Notes under the pieces: model-generated | What the model saw: only the letters and a program-made list of their open reading frames with translations | What the model was told of the DNA's origin: nothing | Databases searched by the model: none | In this document: positions 1 to 10,841 of the stretch, piece by piece | Layout of the letters: each line of letters begins with the position of its first letter | Numbering within the stretch: position 1 is the first letter of the stretch | Assembly (NCBI GenBank): GCA_000711775.1 | Contig: ARYC01001885.1 | Coordinates: 1 to 64,000, forward strand | Direction of reading: 5' to 3' | Length of the DNA: 64,000 nt | From: Oxytricha trifallax | Taxonomy: Eukaryota > Ciliophora > Spirotrichea > Sporadotrichida > Oxytrichidae | Position numbers and translations under genes: made by a program

Positions 1-15
1 CTGCTATATACTTGA
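1..15 (+). CDS. Last codons of the TBE 22-kDa ORF (partial)
   Basis: The frame reads L-L-Y-T followed by TGA, identical to the C-terminus of the intact 22-kDa ORF at 52161-52736. The gene body is outside the window. Confidence 0.7.
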   Translation: MLYT

Positions 16-231
16 TGAAAGAGCGCAGCAAATTAAACAGAGAGAGAAAGTCTCAAGTAAAACATGAATTGAGTAAGAGGTTGTTCAAAGATTTATAAAA
101 ACCAGAAGAGATTGAACATAGATGCAGGAGCTGGCACTAAGAGAAGAAACATAGGCCCAAGGAAGCCTTAAGAGGAAGAAAAGAAAGAGAAGCCAAATCC
201 CTTTACGGGAAAATTTAATATGTGAACTTAT

Positions 232-1282
232 TCATTCGCTTAAATCTAAAACTTATTTATATACACAAAATCTCCCTTCTCTTTCGAACACTTTAGCTTT
301 ATCATCGCTGACTCTCTTAGCAGCACTCTTAATAAAATCGACTGTATCTATCTTTAAATCATGCATCCAGATGGTAGAGCAGCAATTTCTTATAATGACC
401 TTTCAATAACCCCCAATATAATTCAATTCCATTAAACTAAGGGCTAAAAGGAACATTAAATACAGGTGTTATGTTTAGCCTTTCATATTCCTTCCTTGAG
501 CCTTTAGTTTTATGAACTGATAAGTTATCAACGAACAGAATAATCTCTTAGTCAGCGTATTTGCCTCTGAGTTATTGTAAGAACTTAATATATTATTCAG
601 TCTTTATAGAGCGAGGGTGGATAACATAAGTCTCTAGGCCACTATCTTCACTGATTCCACCAAGGATTGCATGAGTTTATATCTTAACTTTTTAGTCATA
701 AACTTCTATATTACTATACCTCTTGTACCAAGACCTTGATATAAATGTATTGAATGTGAATACAGCTTCATCAGCGTGTATGAACTTTATATTATGCTCT
801 TAAGACCTCTGCATTTAATCGAATATATAATTTAAATTATCCTTATAAAATGGAACATTAAAGTCAATCACTATCTTAATGCTATTGACTGTCTTGTAAG
901 ATATTCCATTCTTTTTATATATGTTTGCTATAGATTAAGCAGAGATGTGAAGCTCAGGAAATTGGCGATGAAACATCACAGCTCTCTAGGCCAGAGAGAA
1001 GTGAGCCCAGTATTTAAGAGTCTTATCATTAATTAGATAATCGATATGATGCTGCTAAAATTTTAAGGGTCTCTTAGGCTTAGAATTAAGATGCTATCTC
1101 TTTAAATTCAATGCTAATAGACAGTGAGACCTCACAGTTGCTGGAGATTTATGGAGTAGCCTTGCTATAGACGTATAATTCAGAACAGGCTTGAGTTATT
1201 CACTATATTTATCACATCCATATCGCAACTTAAACAATAAATCTATATACTCACTGTCATAAACAGACCCCAAACCTCGCAT
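232..1282 (-). pseudogene. TBE 42-kDa transposase (DDE family), one frameshift
   Basis: The minus strand reads from ATG at 1282 to TGA at 232, about 350 codons with TAA/TAG as Gln, which fits the roughly 42-kDa TBE transposase. Catalytic motifs of the Tc1/mariner-IS630 DDE fold are visible: the first Asp in FIHADEAVF, the second in ILFVDNLSVHK, and the glutamate in PQFNGIELYWG. There is an N-terminal helical DNA-binding region. Compared with the copy at 50973-54867, one extra base lies near 368 (CATCTGGATGC against CATCTGATGC). It breaks the frame about 50 codons before the end, downstream of all three catalytic residues. Apart from that indel this is the best preserved of the three transposase copies here. 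Confidence 0.85.
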
Positions 1283-1420
1283 ATACTCACTTAAAATACT
1301 AATATTTAAACATTAAACCCCTACATAAACCCTATTAAAACCCTAATAAAGTATGCACTAATAGTCTACTTTTATCAATCAAAAACTCAATCAAACTACT
1401 GAAAGGGTTTTGGGGTTTTG

Positions 1421-2015
1421 ATTGAATCCATCAGATATGATCTAGGGCAAACAAACCCTATAAACTAATGAATATAAATAACTAATAATATATTTGTGCA
1501 TTAATTTAATTACTATATTTTTTAAAAATAACTTTTCATTCATACGGTAATGCCTTAATGAATGCATTAATAATAAAAGTATTGCAAGAATCGAATTTTT
1601 AAAGAATAATTATATATTTTAAATAATAATTTCTCTGATAATCCATTTAATATAGATTCAATTTTCTATGAGTAAATAATTATTTAAAAGTGGTATATCT
1701 TATTAAATCTCAAACAAAAAAGGCATTTAAGTTTTCTTATCCATTCAATTATTTGGTTATCTGCTTAAAATTAAATATATATATTATAAATTTTAATAAT
1801 TTTTTTCTTATTTTTAGATTCAATTTTATCTTAAATTACTATAGTTTATATTATCATAAAAATGGAAAATAATTTTCAAAGATTGAAGAACCTGTGTGAA
1901 AACTGGATTTCAATTGGCTAACAAAACAGCATATTATCCAATAACTAAATAAAGACGATGTCTTACTAATTATAAACTTTAAAATCAAATACTCTCGCCT
2001 AAATTGCTTAAAATA
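1421..2015. other. AT-rich spacer, no gene recognised
   Basis: Very AT-rich DNA between the TBE end and the PEX3-like gene. An open frame from 1862 (MENNFQRLKNLCENW) runs into the next gene in a different frame and may be an upstream segment, but nothing confirms it. Confidence 0.5.
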
Positions 2016-4497
2016 ATGTAATCCATCATATTCCTATTTCATAATATACAATTATAGACTATAAGTATCAAGGCGAAGTAAGTATTGGTTAAATTGTACA
2101 CTCACAAATTTAAAGTGATCTTTTTCATATTCCTGCTCTACTTAATAAAGAAAGGTTATGGTTTCTACAAAGCAGTCAAGCCCTATCTATCATTAATAAG
2201 GTAATTCAATGGAGGCGGGGAGGAGAAATTTGTTTAAAATGGAAGAGAAAATAATAATTCAGGATCTATGCAATAAATAGAGAAGAGTGAATCTTAGAAG
2301 TAATTAGAGAGAGCATAACTTAATGTTGCGGATTTCAAGTAGCTTATGAAACTATTCAAAAGTGCGATTAAAAGCATTAATACTACGATTCACAGACAGC
2401 CTTAATACTTGAATGAAACTTTAATATCAAGGTAGTAAACTTTACAATTATGAATTTATTGCATCAATATTTTATTTTAAATGTAGTTTTACAATCTTGA
2501 TGAAGCGATGGAATAAACCAAAGAGAAGGACATTGATTCTCAGACTAAACTACTAAGATGGGAGTAGCTAAAAGTTAAACTTATATAAAGTGCATTTTCA
2601 CAAGTATACCTAACCAGAATTATCTAACTAATTTCAACTCTTCAACTAAGTTTGACTGGCAGAAATTATAGACTTTGTGAGAAGAAGCTGAAAGATATTG
2701 AATCTAACAAAGATAATATTATAATCATGTTTTTATATATTTGATAATGGTGGAAGTTTGATGGAATTAATTCAATAATAGGAAAATGCAGCACTTAATT
2801 AATCTGGATCAGATTTATGGGGTGAGTAACCCATAACTCATTATTAGGATGAATACAAAAAATAATACATCATTCTTTTTAATGAAAATTTTATTTTTAA
2901 TCTTTTATTAATCAAATTTATTTAGCTATTAATGATTCAATATTGTATAATAAAAATCAACTACTTTTATTTAAACAACCATATATCTAAAAAAACTTAA
3001 CATGACTATTTGGCATTTATTATATTAAATCTTCTACTCTATTCAATTTAGATGAATTATTTAATAGATATTATATAAAGTTAAATTAATTTTCTTTATT
3101 AATTAATCGACAAAAAGTTATACACTGATATGCTTAACTTTTTCTTTTATTCAAATGAAATTAAATTTCTCTTTAATATCAATAAAAATTCATAAGAAAA
3201 TATTAATAATAAAATTAATAATACCCATTGATTTTGATCCAATGTCTGATTCAGAGCAACCAGGAGGCAACGACCTCTTATCTCAAACCCAAGAATAAAA
3301 AAGAGAAAAACAAAAACAAAACATAAAAGATGAGTAGAAAGCATGTCAAGACTTTGTTAATAAGTTCTATCTAGATGTTATCACGCCACTTTGTGAAAAT
3401 ACACTAATTCAAACTATAGGGGATTTGGTCGAGCATGAAATCAACAAAATTAAAATTAAGTCATAAGTCAGCATGCCAGATCTTGTTCATACTTTTGACA
3501 AGATTCTAAATAATAATTTAAAATGTAGTATTTTGATAGTTTATTCACAACGCAGTATTAGACTAGTTCTTCTTGGTAGATATTAGTACAGCTCCTAATA
3601 GTGTGGACCTTAATGAATCTTTTGATAGTTATGAGAGCAGCAAAAAACAAGGAAAATCTTCTTGGATAATAAATGTTAATAATATTAAGTTTAAATAATT
3701 GAGAGGCTTGTAGATCAATATAACTAAGTGAAAGATAAATTTGCTCAAGAAAACAGGTACTTAAAGAAAATAGGAGATTAGTTTGAATTTATTTAAAAAA
3801 TATAATATTTGAGATGAATTCATTGATTTCTTGTAATCAGAGAACTATTTCGAGTAAACTTTATGCAGTACATTAGATGAATCTTATAGCCTAAACCTCA
3901 GACAATTCTTACAATCAGAGCTCTCTATGATACCTGCAAACCCAGGTTATCAACAGCAAGCTTAAAACAACTTGTAAAACTCTCTATAAGCTGCAATAAT
4001 TGATGATGGTAATTAATAACCACAAATAAGAAGTTTAGAAGACTCACTCCCTCAAAATCATAATGGATTGTATTAAAATGTACATGAAAGAGAAGAGAAA
4101 GTGCTGATGGTTATGGTTGTCACTAAACTCTTTAACATTATTCATAGCGAGGATTTGCTTACAAATTAACTTAAAGATTTCTATGGGTTTAAGGAGAGTT
4201 AATAGTAAATTGATCAGATGATAGTGCTGGTTTATTTCCAAGATAAGAATTTCTTCGGCATTGAAATATTTATAAATTTATATACTATTTCAATAAGAAA
4301 TTTATAATAATGCAATTTCAGTAATTTTCATTTATGAAATTAAGGATATGCTTGAGGCAGCAGAACAGAGAGGAGATGCAGGATCTCTCGGCATTAGTGA
4401 TTTATTGAAAAGTTTGACTGGAGGAGCAGGTGGAGGAAATGGCGACGGCCAGGATGACTTCCTAATGAAAATGCTGTCAAGCTTCAACGAGGAGTGA
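2016..4497 (+). CDS. PEX3: Peroxin-3-like protein, interrupted by five IESs
   Basis: PEX3 is the peroxisomal membrane protein that docks PEX19 and so starts membrane-protein import into peroxisomes. The assembled product has an N-terminal membrane segment (VIFFIFLLYLIKKGYGFY) followed by a basic linker. Next come the conserved helix LLRWEQLKVKLIQSAFSQVY, then LVEHEINKIKIK, and a C-terminal part with LMVMVVTKLFNIIHSED, in PEX3 order. Frame is kept only by removing pointer-flanked IESs at 2432, 2712, 2829, 3785 and 4263. Two short GT-AG introns are probable at 3525-3555 and 3675-3703. The C-terminus is EDFLMKMLSSFNEE-like and TGA is at 4495. The ATG at 2016 is the first in frame, but the true start could lie in an upstream segment. 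Family assignment rests on motif order and recognition, not a database search. Confidence 0.6.
2432..2482 (+). other. IES in PEX3-like gene, pointer GTAGT
   Basis: GTAGT occurs at 2432-2436 and 2483-2487. Deleting 51 bp joins codons as S-R-Q-F-Y-N-L-D in frame. Confidence 0.8.
2712..2742 (+). other. IES in PEX3-like gene, pointer GATAAT
   Basis: GATAAT occurs at 2712-2717 and 2743-2748. The 31-bp insert carries an in-frame TGA. Removal restores N-K-D-N-G-G-S. Confidence 0.8.
2829..3222 (+). other. 394-bp IES in PEX3-like gene, pointer ACCCAT
   Basis: ACCCAT occurs at 2829-2834 and 3223-3228. The insert is very AT-rich. Removal joins W-G-E-Q-P-I-D-F-D-P-M in frame. This is the longest non-transposon IES in this gene. 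Confidence 0.8.
3785..3815 (+). other. IES in PEX3-like gene, pointer GAATT
   Basis: GAATT occurs at 3785-3789 and 3816-3820. The 31-bp insert contains a TGA in frame. Removal gives G-D-Q-F-E-F-I-D-F-L. Confidence 0.8.
4263..4335 (+). other. IES in PEX3-like gene, pointer GAAAT
   Basis: GAAAT occurs at 4263-4267 and 4336-4340. Removing 73 bp joins F-F-G-I-E-I-K-D-M-L in frame. Confidence 0.8.
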
Positions 4498-4765
4498 AAG
4501 CTCAAAATCAAATATAAAAAGCAGAATCTATTGTGATTCAGTTTAGATAGTTTAATCATTTAAAAATCACAGCTAGAATTTTATTTGTCTAAATTTTAAT
4601 AGTAATTCATTAAACAATTTTAAATTAACTAAATAATCTTTAAATAATTGTAAGTATTTAATATGGTTTAGGTTAATATAAAATATAATATATCTATAAT
4701 TTAAAGTAAAATTATATTAAAATAATATATTAAACATTAATAACCCTTAAATAATTATAAATAAA

Positions 4766-6410
4766 ATGGTTGAAGAAAGTAACGCCAAGAGCATGAAATT
4801 CTCGTAAAATATATATTTTTTTAACTCATTTCTTTTTTAGTGATGTTGGAGTTTTAGGGAGAATGATTGGAGAAAAAGAAAACACCATAAAAAATCAGTA
4901 AGACATTGACATATCATAACTCAATTAATTGTTTTTAGACATGATGAAGTTTACAGTTTAAATGAGAAATTCAAGTAATAAGAAAAAGATAGGAATGATG
5001 TAATTGAGCGTTTGACAAGAGAAAATGAAGAAAAAATGAAGGTTTTAATAGACTTGGAGACTAAAATACAATCACTCGAGAAAAAGAACGAAAAAGACAA
5101 TAATGAGATTGTGACAAAGTACGAATCACAAATCAAAGACATTAAAAAGCGAGGAGAAGAGAAGATAGTTGATAACGAGGTCAAAATAAATGAGTTGAAG
5201 GAAGAGAGAAATAACATGGATGACACTTTCAAGAAGAGAATTTACTATGAGACTCAATTGGCTCACTGGAAAAATCAGTGTAATAACATCACTAAAGTCA
5301 TTCAGGATGAAAAGTATAACATTCAAATTGAATAAGCCAAAATGAAGAAAGCGATTGAGGCTGAATACAAAGAGAGTTTAGAGAAGTTTAAAGCTTAAGC
5401 TTAATTAGATGCAGAGAGAAGTAAGTTTCATTTACTCAGGAGTTCAGTATGAATAAATACTATGAAGTGTTCCTTGTTAATAATCTTTTTTTTATTTGTG
5501 TAGATATCCAGGACATAGAAAGAAATATTCATCATGAAAACTAAAAACTGACTGAGAAAACTATGTCTCAGAGATACTCTCTCGATTATTATAAAAGAGA
5601 GAAGCAGAGAATGATTGAAGATAATAAAACTTTCAAGAGAGATATGATGTTGAACTTGGGTACAGCTGATCAATACGACTAACGAGGCAAGCAGCAGCAG
5701 AAGAAAATAAAGGTGCTAAAGAGCAAGATTTAGATCTTGGAGAAATCTCTAGCATAAATAGTTGAGGACTTTGAAAAGGAGAAGGAACTTGTCAGGTTTT
5801 AACATGAATAAATTATTAAAGAGCAGAAGGAAGAAATTACAAGTAAGATCAATCATTTTACTTATTTAATCATTCTTTATTAGATTTAAGAGAGATTATG
5901 AGAGCTAAGAACACTGAATCAAGGAAGGTCAAGGCTCTATCTTAAGTTATTTTGGATCAGAGAAGCGATGTAGAATAATTCTTCTTGGAAGCCCTAGAAT
6001 AAATCAAAGAAGAGATTAGAAAGAAGATTTATTTAAAATGAAAAATATTATATTTTTTACCTCATTAATATGAGAAGATCGCCATTGAAAGAAAACAGAA
6101 ACGCCTTGGTTAAACTTAACAACCCAATGAACTTGAAGGAGGAGCATCAACGCAGCAATAAAGTTAGTAGTAACATAATTAGAGCAAGTCCTACGCAGAT
6201 AAAGTTGACTTAAATGACCTTGATTGGGAGGATAGAGAACGTGTCCTCAGACTTTTATTCTCTAAAATGAATGCAGGAGTCCCTGCAAATATACACAATG
6301 GGCAGTTTGATCAATAAGAGGGAGGTAGTACTGGAATGCCAAATCAGAGATCCAAGAATAATAATGCAGCTTTAATGGGTCAATAACTTCCTGCCATCGA
6401 TTATCAATGA
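4766..6410 (+). CDS. BBOF1: BBOF1-like coiled-coil protein, four introns and one IES
   Basis: A long coiled-coil protein resembling basal body-orientation factor 1 (CCDC176), which acts at basal bodies and cilia. It starts MVEESNAKSMKFSDVGVLGR and is dense in Lys/Glu heptads through the middle. The diagnostic C-terminal segments are VEQFFLEALEQIKEEI and DLDWEDRERVLRLLFSKMN, followed by a Q/N-rich tail and TGA at 6408. Introns with good GT-AG ends are 4804-4840, 4898-4938, 5421-5503 and 5843-5883. One IES (6022-6072) shares the pointer AGAAGAT. All frames rely on TAA/TAG as Gln. A role in ciliary orientation fits a ciliate but is inferred from the family. Confidence 0.65.
6022..6072 (+). other. 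IES in BBOF1-like gene, pointer AGAAGAT
   Basis: AGAAGAT occurs at 6022-6028 and 6073-6079. The insert has an in-frame TGA. Removal restores R-K-K-I-A-I-E-R-K. Confidence 0.8.
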
Positions 6411-6733
6411 AAATCAATGACTTTAATATTAATATAGTTTATTTAAAGAATTTAACGTTAGTCTAGTAACTCTTAATAATTAAATTTAATTACTAAACAT
6501 AAATAAGATTGATTTAATTCAAACAACAAATAGGGGGTTGAAATTAACAATTAAAAGCAAATTAATATATTAAAATTACTCCTGCTAATCTATAACAATA
6601 TGCTAAGTCTGATTATCATCTTTAGTCATTATTTGCTTTTATTCTTTTCTCCAGGAGTCTATAATTCTCACATAATATTATGTATTTATCTCTCAAGCTA
6701 TGATTCATGCTTTGAGTAATCTCACTCCTCCTT
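6411..6733. other. Convergent 3' spacer
   Basis: AT-rich spacer between the ends of the BBOF1-like (+) and UBTD-like (-) genes. No gene is seen. Confidence 0.6.
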
Positions 6734-8315
6734 TCATGTTCTCTTGAACATTACCTGCACGGTCATTTCATCCACTAAATCGTAACTGTACAAGAATAGT
6801 TCATCTTTAAGTTCTTTGCCCAAGCAGAACATCCTGATGTTTTCTATTTTTAGGTCTTTATCCTGTATCTTATCTATGTATTTTTGCTTGAAGGATTTGA
6901 CTCCCTCCAAGTTTGTTATCTAGAAAATTGCGTCTCCTTTTGGTGATCTGACTTTCAAGCTCTATAAACCGAAATAATTAACAAAAGTGTGACATGAAAT
7001 TGCATTGAATTTATGTATTGCGATAGTCTCTAACTACTTACTTAGAATATTTTCTCTGCTGGCTTTGCTTTGCCCTTTAATTTTTCATCCTGATAGTTTA
7101 CACTGTAATTGAGTGGCTCATTTATGCAGCAAATAGGCACTCTATAGTACACTCCATTCTCATCTATCACCAAAGTGAGGGAATTTTAAGGCATAGTCAA
7201 GCCAGTTGCAAGAATCAAGGCTTCAGCTGTATCGTGTGTTTCAGAACAGGAGTTTCTTAGGAGTTACCAGATATGTGAATGGCCTTAAGTTCTGGTTTCT
7301 ATAAGGAAATTGTTAAATTCGCTTTCATAAAAATTAATAAAGCTTAATAGCTAAGAATAAAGATTAAAACTTACCCCAGAATTCAGTTCTCCATTTTTCT
7401 AACTCGTGGGAAGTTAATGGTGTTTCATAGGCAGGAGTTTTTTTGATACCTTCTCCAGCAACTTGTCCTGCAATTACCTTCTCTATTAATTCAAATTCTG
7501 CGACTTCCATGACTTTATAAATTATTAGTTGATTAGATTGTATTTATGTCTATAATTTTTAAATATTGAAATTAATGATACATCAAAATTTTTCAATAAA
7601 ATAAATAATTCTTCCATCTTTTACTATTTTTAAAGGACAACACTTAGAGAATAGTGAACTCTTAATAGCATTATAATAAAATTGATAATTTTTATAGCAG
7701 TAATTTATCTTTATATGAACATAGTAATTTTTTAATTATTATTTAAATTACAAAAAGCTATATCATTTATAAGAGATGTATTTGAAAAATAATTTTTATG
7801 GAAAATTTATTCAATAACATTTATCTTTTTAATTGAAATAATGCAATCTATTATTAATTAATTTATAATCGCCATGCATTTTATAGATTGTTATATTATC
7901 TGAAGATTAGAAAATATTATTTATTTCAATGATCAAATCAAGACATGTTATGTTTCATTATATGATAAATAAAAACTGATAATTGAGTTTGAGCAGAAAG
8001 ACTAACAGCAAGTAAAAATGATTATGTAACAAAATCTCCTAAACTTACCAACATTAGGATTCTATAAATAAGTAATTCTTCCAATTTGTGCTGTTGCTTG
8101 ATTGTTTTGAGATGCAGGAGGATTATTACTAGATTGATTTTACTATCGCCTTGGTCTATCTTCTGCATTTCTTGCTACTGCATTCAATATAAACGAATAA
8201 TAAAGATTAAGTGAATTGATATAATTATTAAATTAGGGTTTGGAACTGGATGGTTAGGGTTTTAATTGACACTGACAAAGGTTCTTTCATCAGGTTGGCT
8301 TACACAACATCCCAT
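6734..8315 (-). CDS. UBTD: UBTD1/2-type ubiquitin domain-containing protein
   Basis: The protein begins MGCCVSQPDERTF, a likely N-myristoylation and palmitoylation signal as in UBTD1/2. A Q/N/R-rich linker follows, then the UBTD-specific N-domain (LTSHELEKWRTEFWE..., DTAEALILATGLTMP, YYRVPICCINEP). The C-terminal ubiquitin-like fold runs from SLKVRSPKGDAIF to EMTVQVMFKRT, ending TGA at 6734. The family interacts with ubiquitin-conjugating enzymes. Introns are at 6962-7041 and 7299-7374. An AAT-pointer IES (8185-8232) separates the first two exons. The 7511-8048 gap starts GTAAG and ends AG but, at about 540 bp, may hide an IES. ATG is at 8315. Confidence 0.78.
7511..8048 (-). other. Long AT-rich intron or intron plus IES in the UBTD-like gene
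   Basis: It begins GTAAG after N-P-N-V and ends AG before V-M-E-V-A-E-F. It is several times longer than the other introns here (29-92 bp), so an embedded IES is likely. No coding is seen. Confidence 0.5.
8185..8232 (-). other. IES in UBTD-like gene, pointer AAT
   Basis: AAT copies flank a 48-bp AT-rich insert. Removal joins N-P-N-A-V-A-R-N in frame. Confidence 0.65.
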
Positions 8316-8429
8316 TTTGATTTTATTATTTAAATTCAAAGATAACCTATTCTTTTCACATTATTATCTTGCTTAACAGATCAGAATAAATTTATAAGAA
8401 TATTCCTATTAATCGTATGATAGTTATTC

Positions 8430-9852
8430 TATCTCTTCAGCCATTGATCCCTTTTATTATAGTAATGTCAGTAGCTTGCTTTTCTATTATTAATTAAGCT
8501 TAGCATGAATGTTTTCAACGAATAGTTCAACTTCCTTAACTTTCTCTTCTTTGGCTTTTGTTACTTTCTCTATGGTATTTTGTACTTCAACCATGTATAA
8601 ACTGAGTTCCTTCAGTCGCTTCCTCAGACCATTTGCTTCTTTTCTAATAAGTTCAACGTGTCTCTCGTAAACAGCTGAGATCTTCTCGAATTGATGTTGT
8701 TTATGCTCATCACCAAACATTGCACAGTCACTGCAAATAGGCTTCTTGCAAGTGTTGCAATAGTAGTTCAAAGCTGTGTCATGCTCTGGGCATATCTCTT
8801 GCTTTGATTTTTGAATTTGAGTTTTAGTAGATTGCAAAGTATCGATTGCAGCTGTAACTTCCTCGACAAAGCGACAAGCAACTAGCTAATTTACTCGGAG
8901 GGCTGATCTGCAATGAGGACATGACTATCTTTGTTCATTTAACCATTTCTAATATAAATCAAGTTAATAAAGGTGAGTATTTGTTTACCTTAATGCAATC
9001 TCTGCAGCATAACTTGGAACAATGAGGGCACATTACAGCATTTGCTACTTTGCCAAAGCAAATAAAGCATTTGAATATTTCTTCCAAATTCATTTAATTA
9101 CTATCCATAATGCTTGTATCTTAACTCTATTGAGCAGTAGTTTGTTCTTAGCTTGTAACTTAAGTACTTATAGACACTATATCTCTTCTATGTTAGTGTG
9201 ATGATTAGTTTTAAGGAGATAGAATGCCCAAGTTACTTGTAATATCATTGATGGTCATTCGAATATCTGAGATTTATTGATACTATTCGTGATTTTAGTT
9301 CAAAGCAGCAACTCTTTATAAAATATTAGCAGCATTCAAAGGCGACCTACTCCTATTTTCATCATTATTATTAAGGTTTTGAATCTCTCTGTTTCTTTGA
9401 TTTCTGTGGTCGTTTAGATTACTCAATAAACTTGATTGGGGCTGCAAAAATTAGTGGTTGTCCTCTGGGTAAATTAAATTTTAAGGTTAATTCATTTATT
9501 CCTAAATTTCAGTTGAAGGAGATGCCTATCTTCTATTTCTTATCCGTTAATAACCCATAATTAATATAATCGATTATCTAAAAATGGAATGAATCACTCT
9601 CATTCAAGATAAAAATAGCAAATTTACATTTATTGAGGTTTAAATTCTTTGCTGTTACAACTCTGCCGCGGATTCATTATTGTTACTTAAAATTCTTGAT
9701 TGAGATATGTTTGAATTTAAGATTCTGCCTGCATGCAAATTTGATGATTGATTGCTATTCAAATTTTATTACTATGGTTATTAATGCTACTAATTTAAAC
9801 CTATATAGGTATTTGCCTGTGGTCTTATTCTAGTCAGTTAATTCAAAACCAT
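8430..9852 (-). CDS. TRIM37: TRIM37-like RING/B-box/coiled-coil protein, 5' portion only
   Basis: This resembles the RBCC half of TRIM37, an E3 ubiquitin ligase. The long Q/N/S-rich N-terminal extension starts from ATG 9852. The RING reads CFICFGKVANAVMCPHCSKL...CCRDC...CPHC and is followed by the TRIM37-specific LVACRFVEEVTAAIDTL. The B-box is CPEHDTALNYYCNTCKKPIC...H and the coiled coil includes KEANGLRKRLKELSLYMVEV. One intron (8949-8988) and one IES (9542-9649, pointer AAGAA) are present. Similarity fades after KLLTLLQQKGSMAEEIE near 8430. No TRAF/MATH domain follows, and the UBTD-like gene starts 115 bp on. The remaining segments must be elsewhere, as in a scrambled gene, or the gene is truncated. 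Confidence 0.75.
9542..9649 (-). other. IES in TRIM37-like gene, pointer AAGAA
   Basis: The repeat TTCTT (+ strand) occurs at 9537-9541 and 9645-9649. Joining gives L-Q-Q-Q-R-N-R-R-Q-A-S in frame. Confidence 0.7.
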
Positions 9853-10571
9853 TTATAATTAATACTAAATTGTAATAAACGACTACAGTATAACTATAGA
9901 ATTTTTATATTTTAACATTTATATTATATTGTTGCTGATATTATTCAATTATTGAATGAGAACTAGAGTCATTTCCTGCCGCTTATCAATTAATTTTAAG
10001 ATTAAATAATATTTTGGTTTGTATTATTTTAATTATAAACTTATCTGAGTAACGCAGCTTGAGCAGAGGATAAAGATGTCCTGGGTGGACTATTCGATGA
10101 TTCCATATTATTTGATGTTTAATTTAAAAGTAGAATACTTTTTAAAGTTTAAATTTAAATAAATTCTTTTCTTTTTAACTTATTCAAATTCTTATCTACC
10201 AAAAATAATTTATTAAATTTGAAAATATTGGTCATTAAAATTTAACTGTAATTATATAAAATTGAAGTAAAACTAGTATTTTCTTAAGATGATATAAATT
10301 AAATCCGGATTATTTAAGCAAAAAATTAATTATAGAAATATTTATTAAGGGCTATGCTAGTACAATTGTAGGAAAATACACAGGCTCATTTCAGAGTATT
10401 TCACCTACCAAAGTAAAATGAGATATATATTTATATTATAAACTCAGCATTCATATATTTATGTTTAATCTAATTTTACATTACACATAAATAAATTTTA
10501 TTATTTAAAATAAATGATAAAAATATCATTTTTTCATTTTATAGATAGAGAAATCCATAATTCATTTTTAA
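9853..10571. other. AT-rich spacer, no gene recognised
   Basis: Lies between the TRIM37-like start and ABC transporter segment C. It is highly AT-rich with no conserved translation. Confidence 0.6.
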
Positions 10572-10790
10572 TGCCTCATCAAGGATCACTATTTTACTTC
10601 TCTATAAACAATTAGAACATTTATTAATTTTACTCTTAAAATTGCTCTGCAAATACATAGTAGTTGTTTCTCTCCACTACTCAAATTTGACCCATTAATT
10701 ACATAATTTCATAATAAAACTATATCAATTATAAGCATAAAATAATTTTAACTCATTCTCTGCTATATCTTGGTAAATTCCCTTTGGATC
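10572..10790 (-). CDS. ABCC transporter segment C (NBD2 signature and Walker B)
   Basis: Third block in expressed order. It starts with pointer GATCCAAAG (10782-10790), shared with the end of segment A at 16049-16057. It ends with pointer TCCTTGATGAGGCA (10572-10585), shared with the start of segment B at 15992-16005. It encodes D-P-K-G-I-Y-Q-D-I-A-E-N-G, the ABC signature NLSSGEKQLLCICRAIL and the Walker B strand IVILDEA. An internal IES (10697-10757, pointer AATG) and a short intron (10602-10633) interrupt it. It lies about 5.3 kb away from its two expressed neighbours A and B. Confidence 0.92.
10697..10757 (-). other. IES inside ABCC segment C, pointer AATG
   Basis: CATT (+ strand) occurs at 10693-10696 and 10754-10757. 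The insert has a TGA in frame. Removal joins A-E-N-G-S-N-L-S-S-G-E-K. Confidence 0.8.
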
Positions 10791-10841
10791 TAGAATATAT
10801 AAGTAATTTGTTAAGAAAAGTAATGTATCTGAATATAAAGT
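10791..10841 (-). other. IES between ABCC blocks N and C (scrambled junction)
   Basis: A 51-bp AT-rich spacer between the pointer that ends block N (10842-10854) and the pointer that begins block C (10782-10790). The two pointers differ, so these neighbours are not joined to each other. Confidence 0.8.

Larger units (their letters stand above)
1..1420 (-). mobile_element. TBE transposon, right-hand piece (TBE-a), transposase end at 1420
   Basis: This is the transposase-side third of a telomere-bearing element, in reverse orientation relative to the other two TBEs in the window. It ends in GGGTTTTGGGGTTTTG (1405-1420), the inverted C4A4 telomere-like terminus of TBE elements. The last 130 bp match the terminal inverted repeats of the elements at 43269 and 50973. 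It contains the last codons of the 22-kDa ORF (1-15, +) and the 42-kDa transposase (-). The rest lies left of the window. Known of the family: TBEs are germline-limited transposons of oxytrichid ciliates that are removed during macronuclear development. Confidence 0.93.

Noticed and set aside
1405-1420. A chromosome end (telomere) at the G4T4 tract
   Set aside because: The same tract terminates all three TBEs and is continuous with flanking DNA, so it is the transposon terminus. The same holds for 47397 and 54851.
5012-5335. A separate 107-residue coiled-coil protein
   Set aside because: It is one exon of the BBOF1-like gene. The apparent stop is TAA, read as glutamine.
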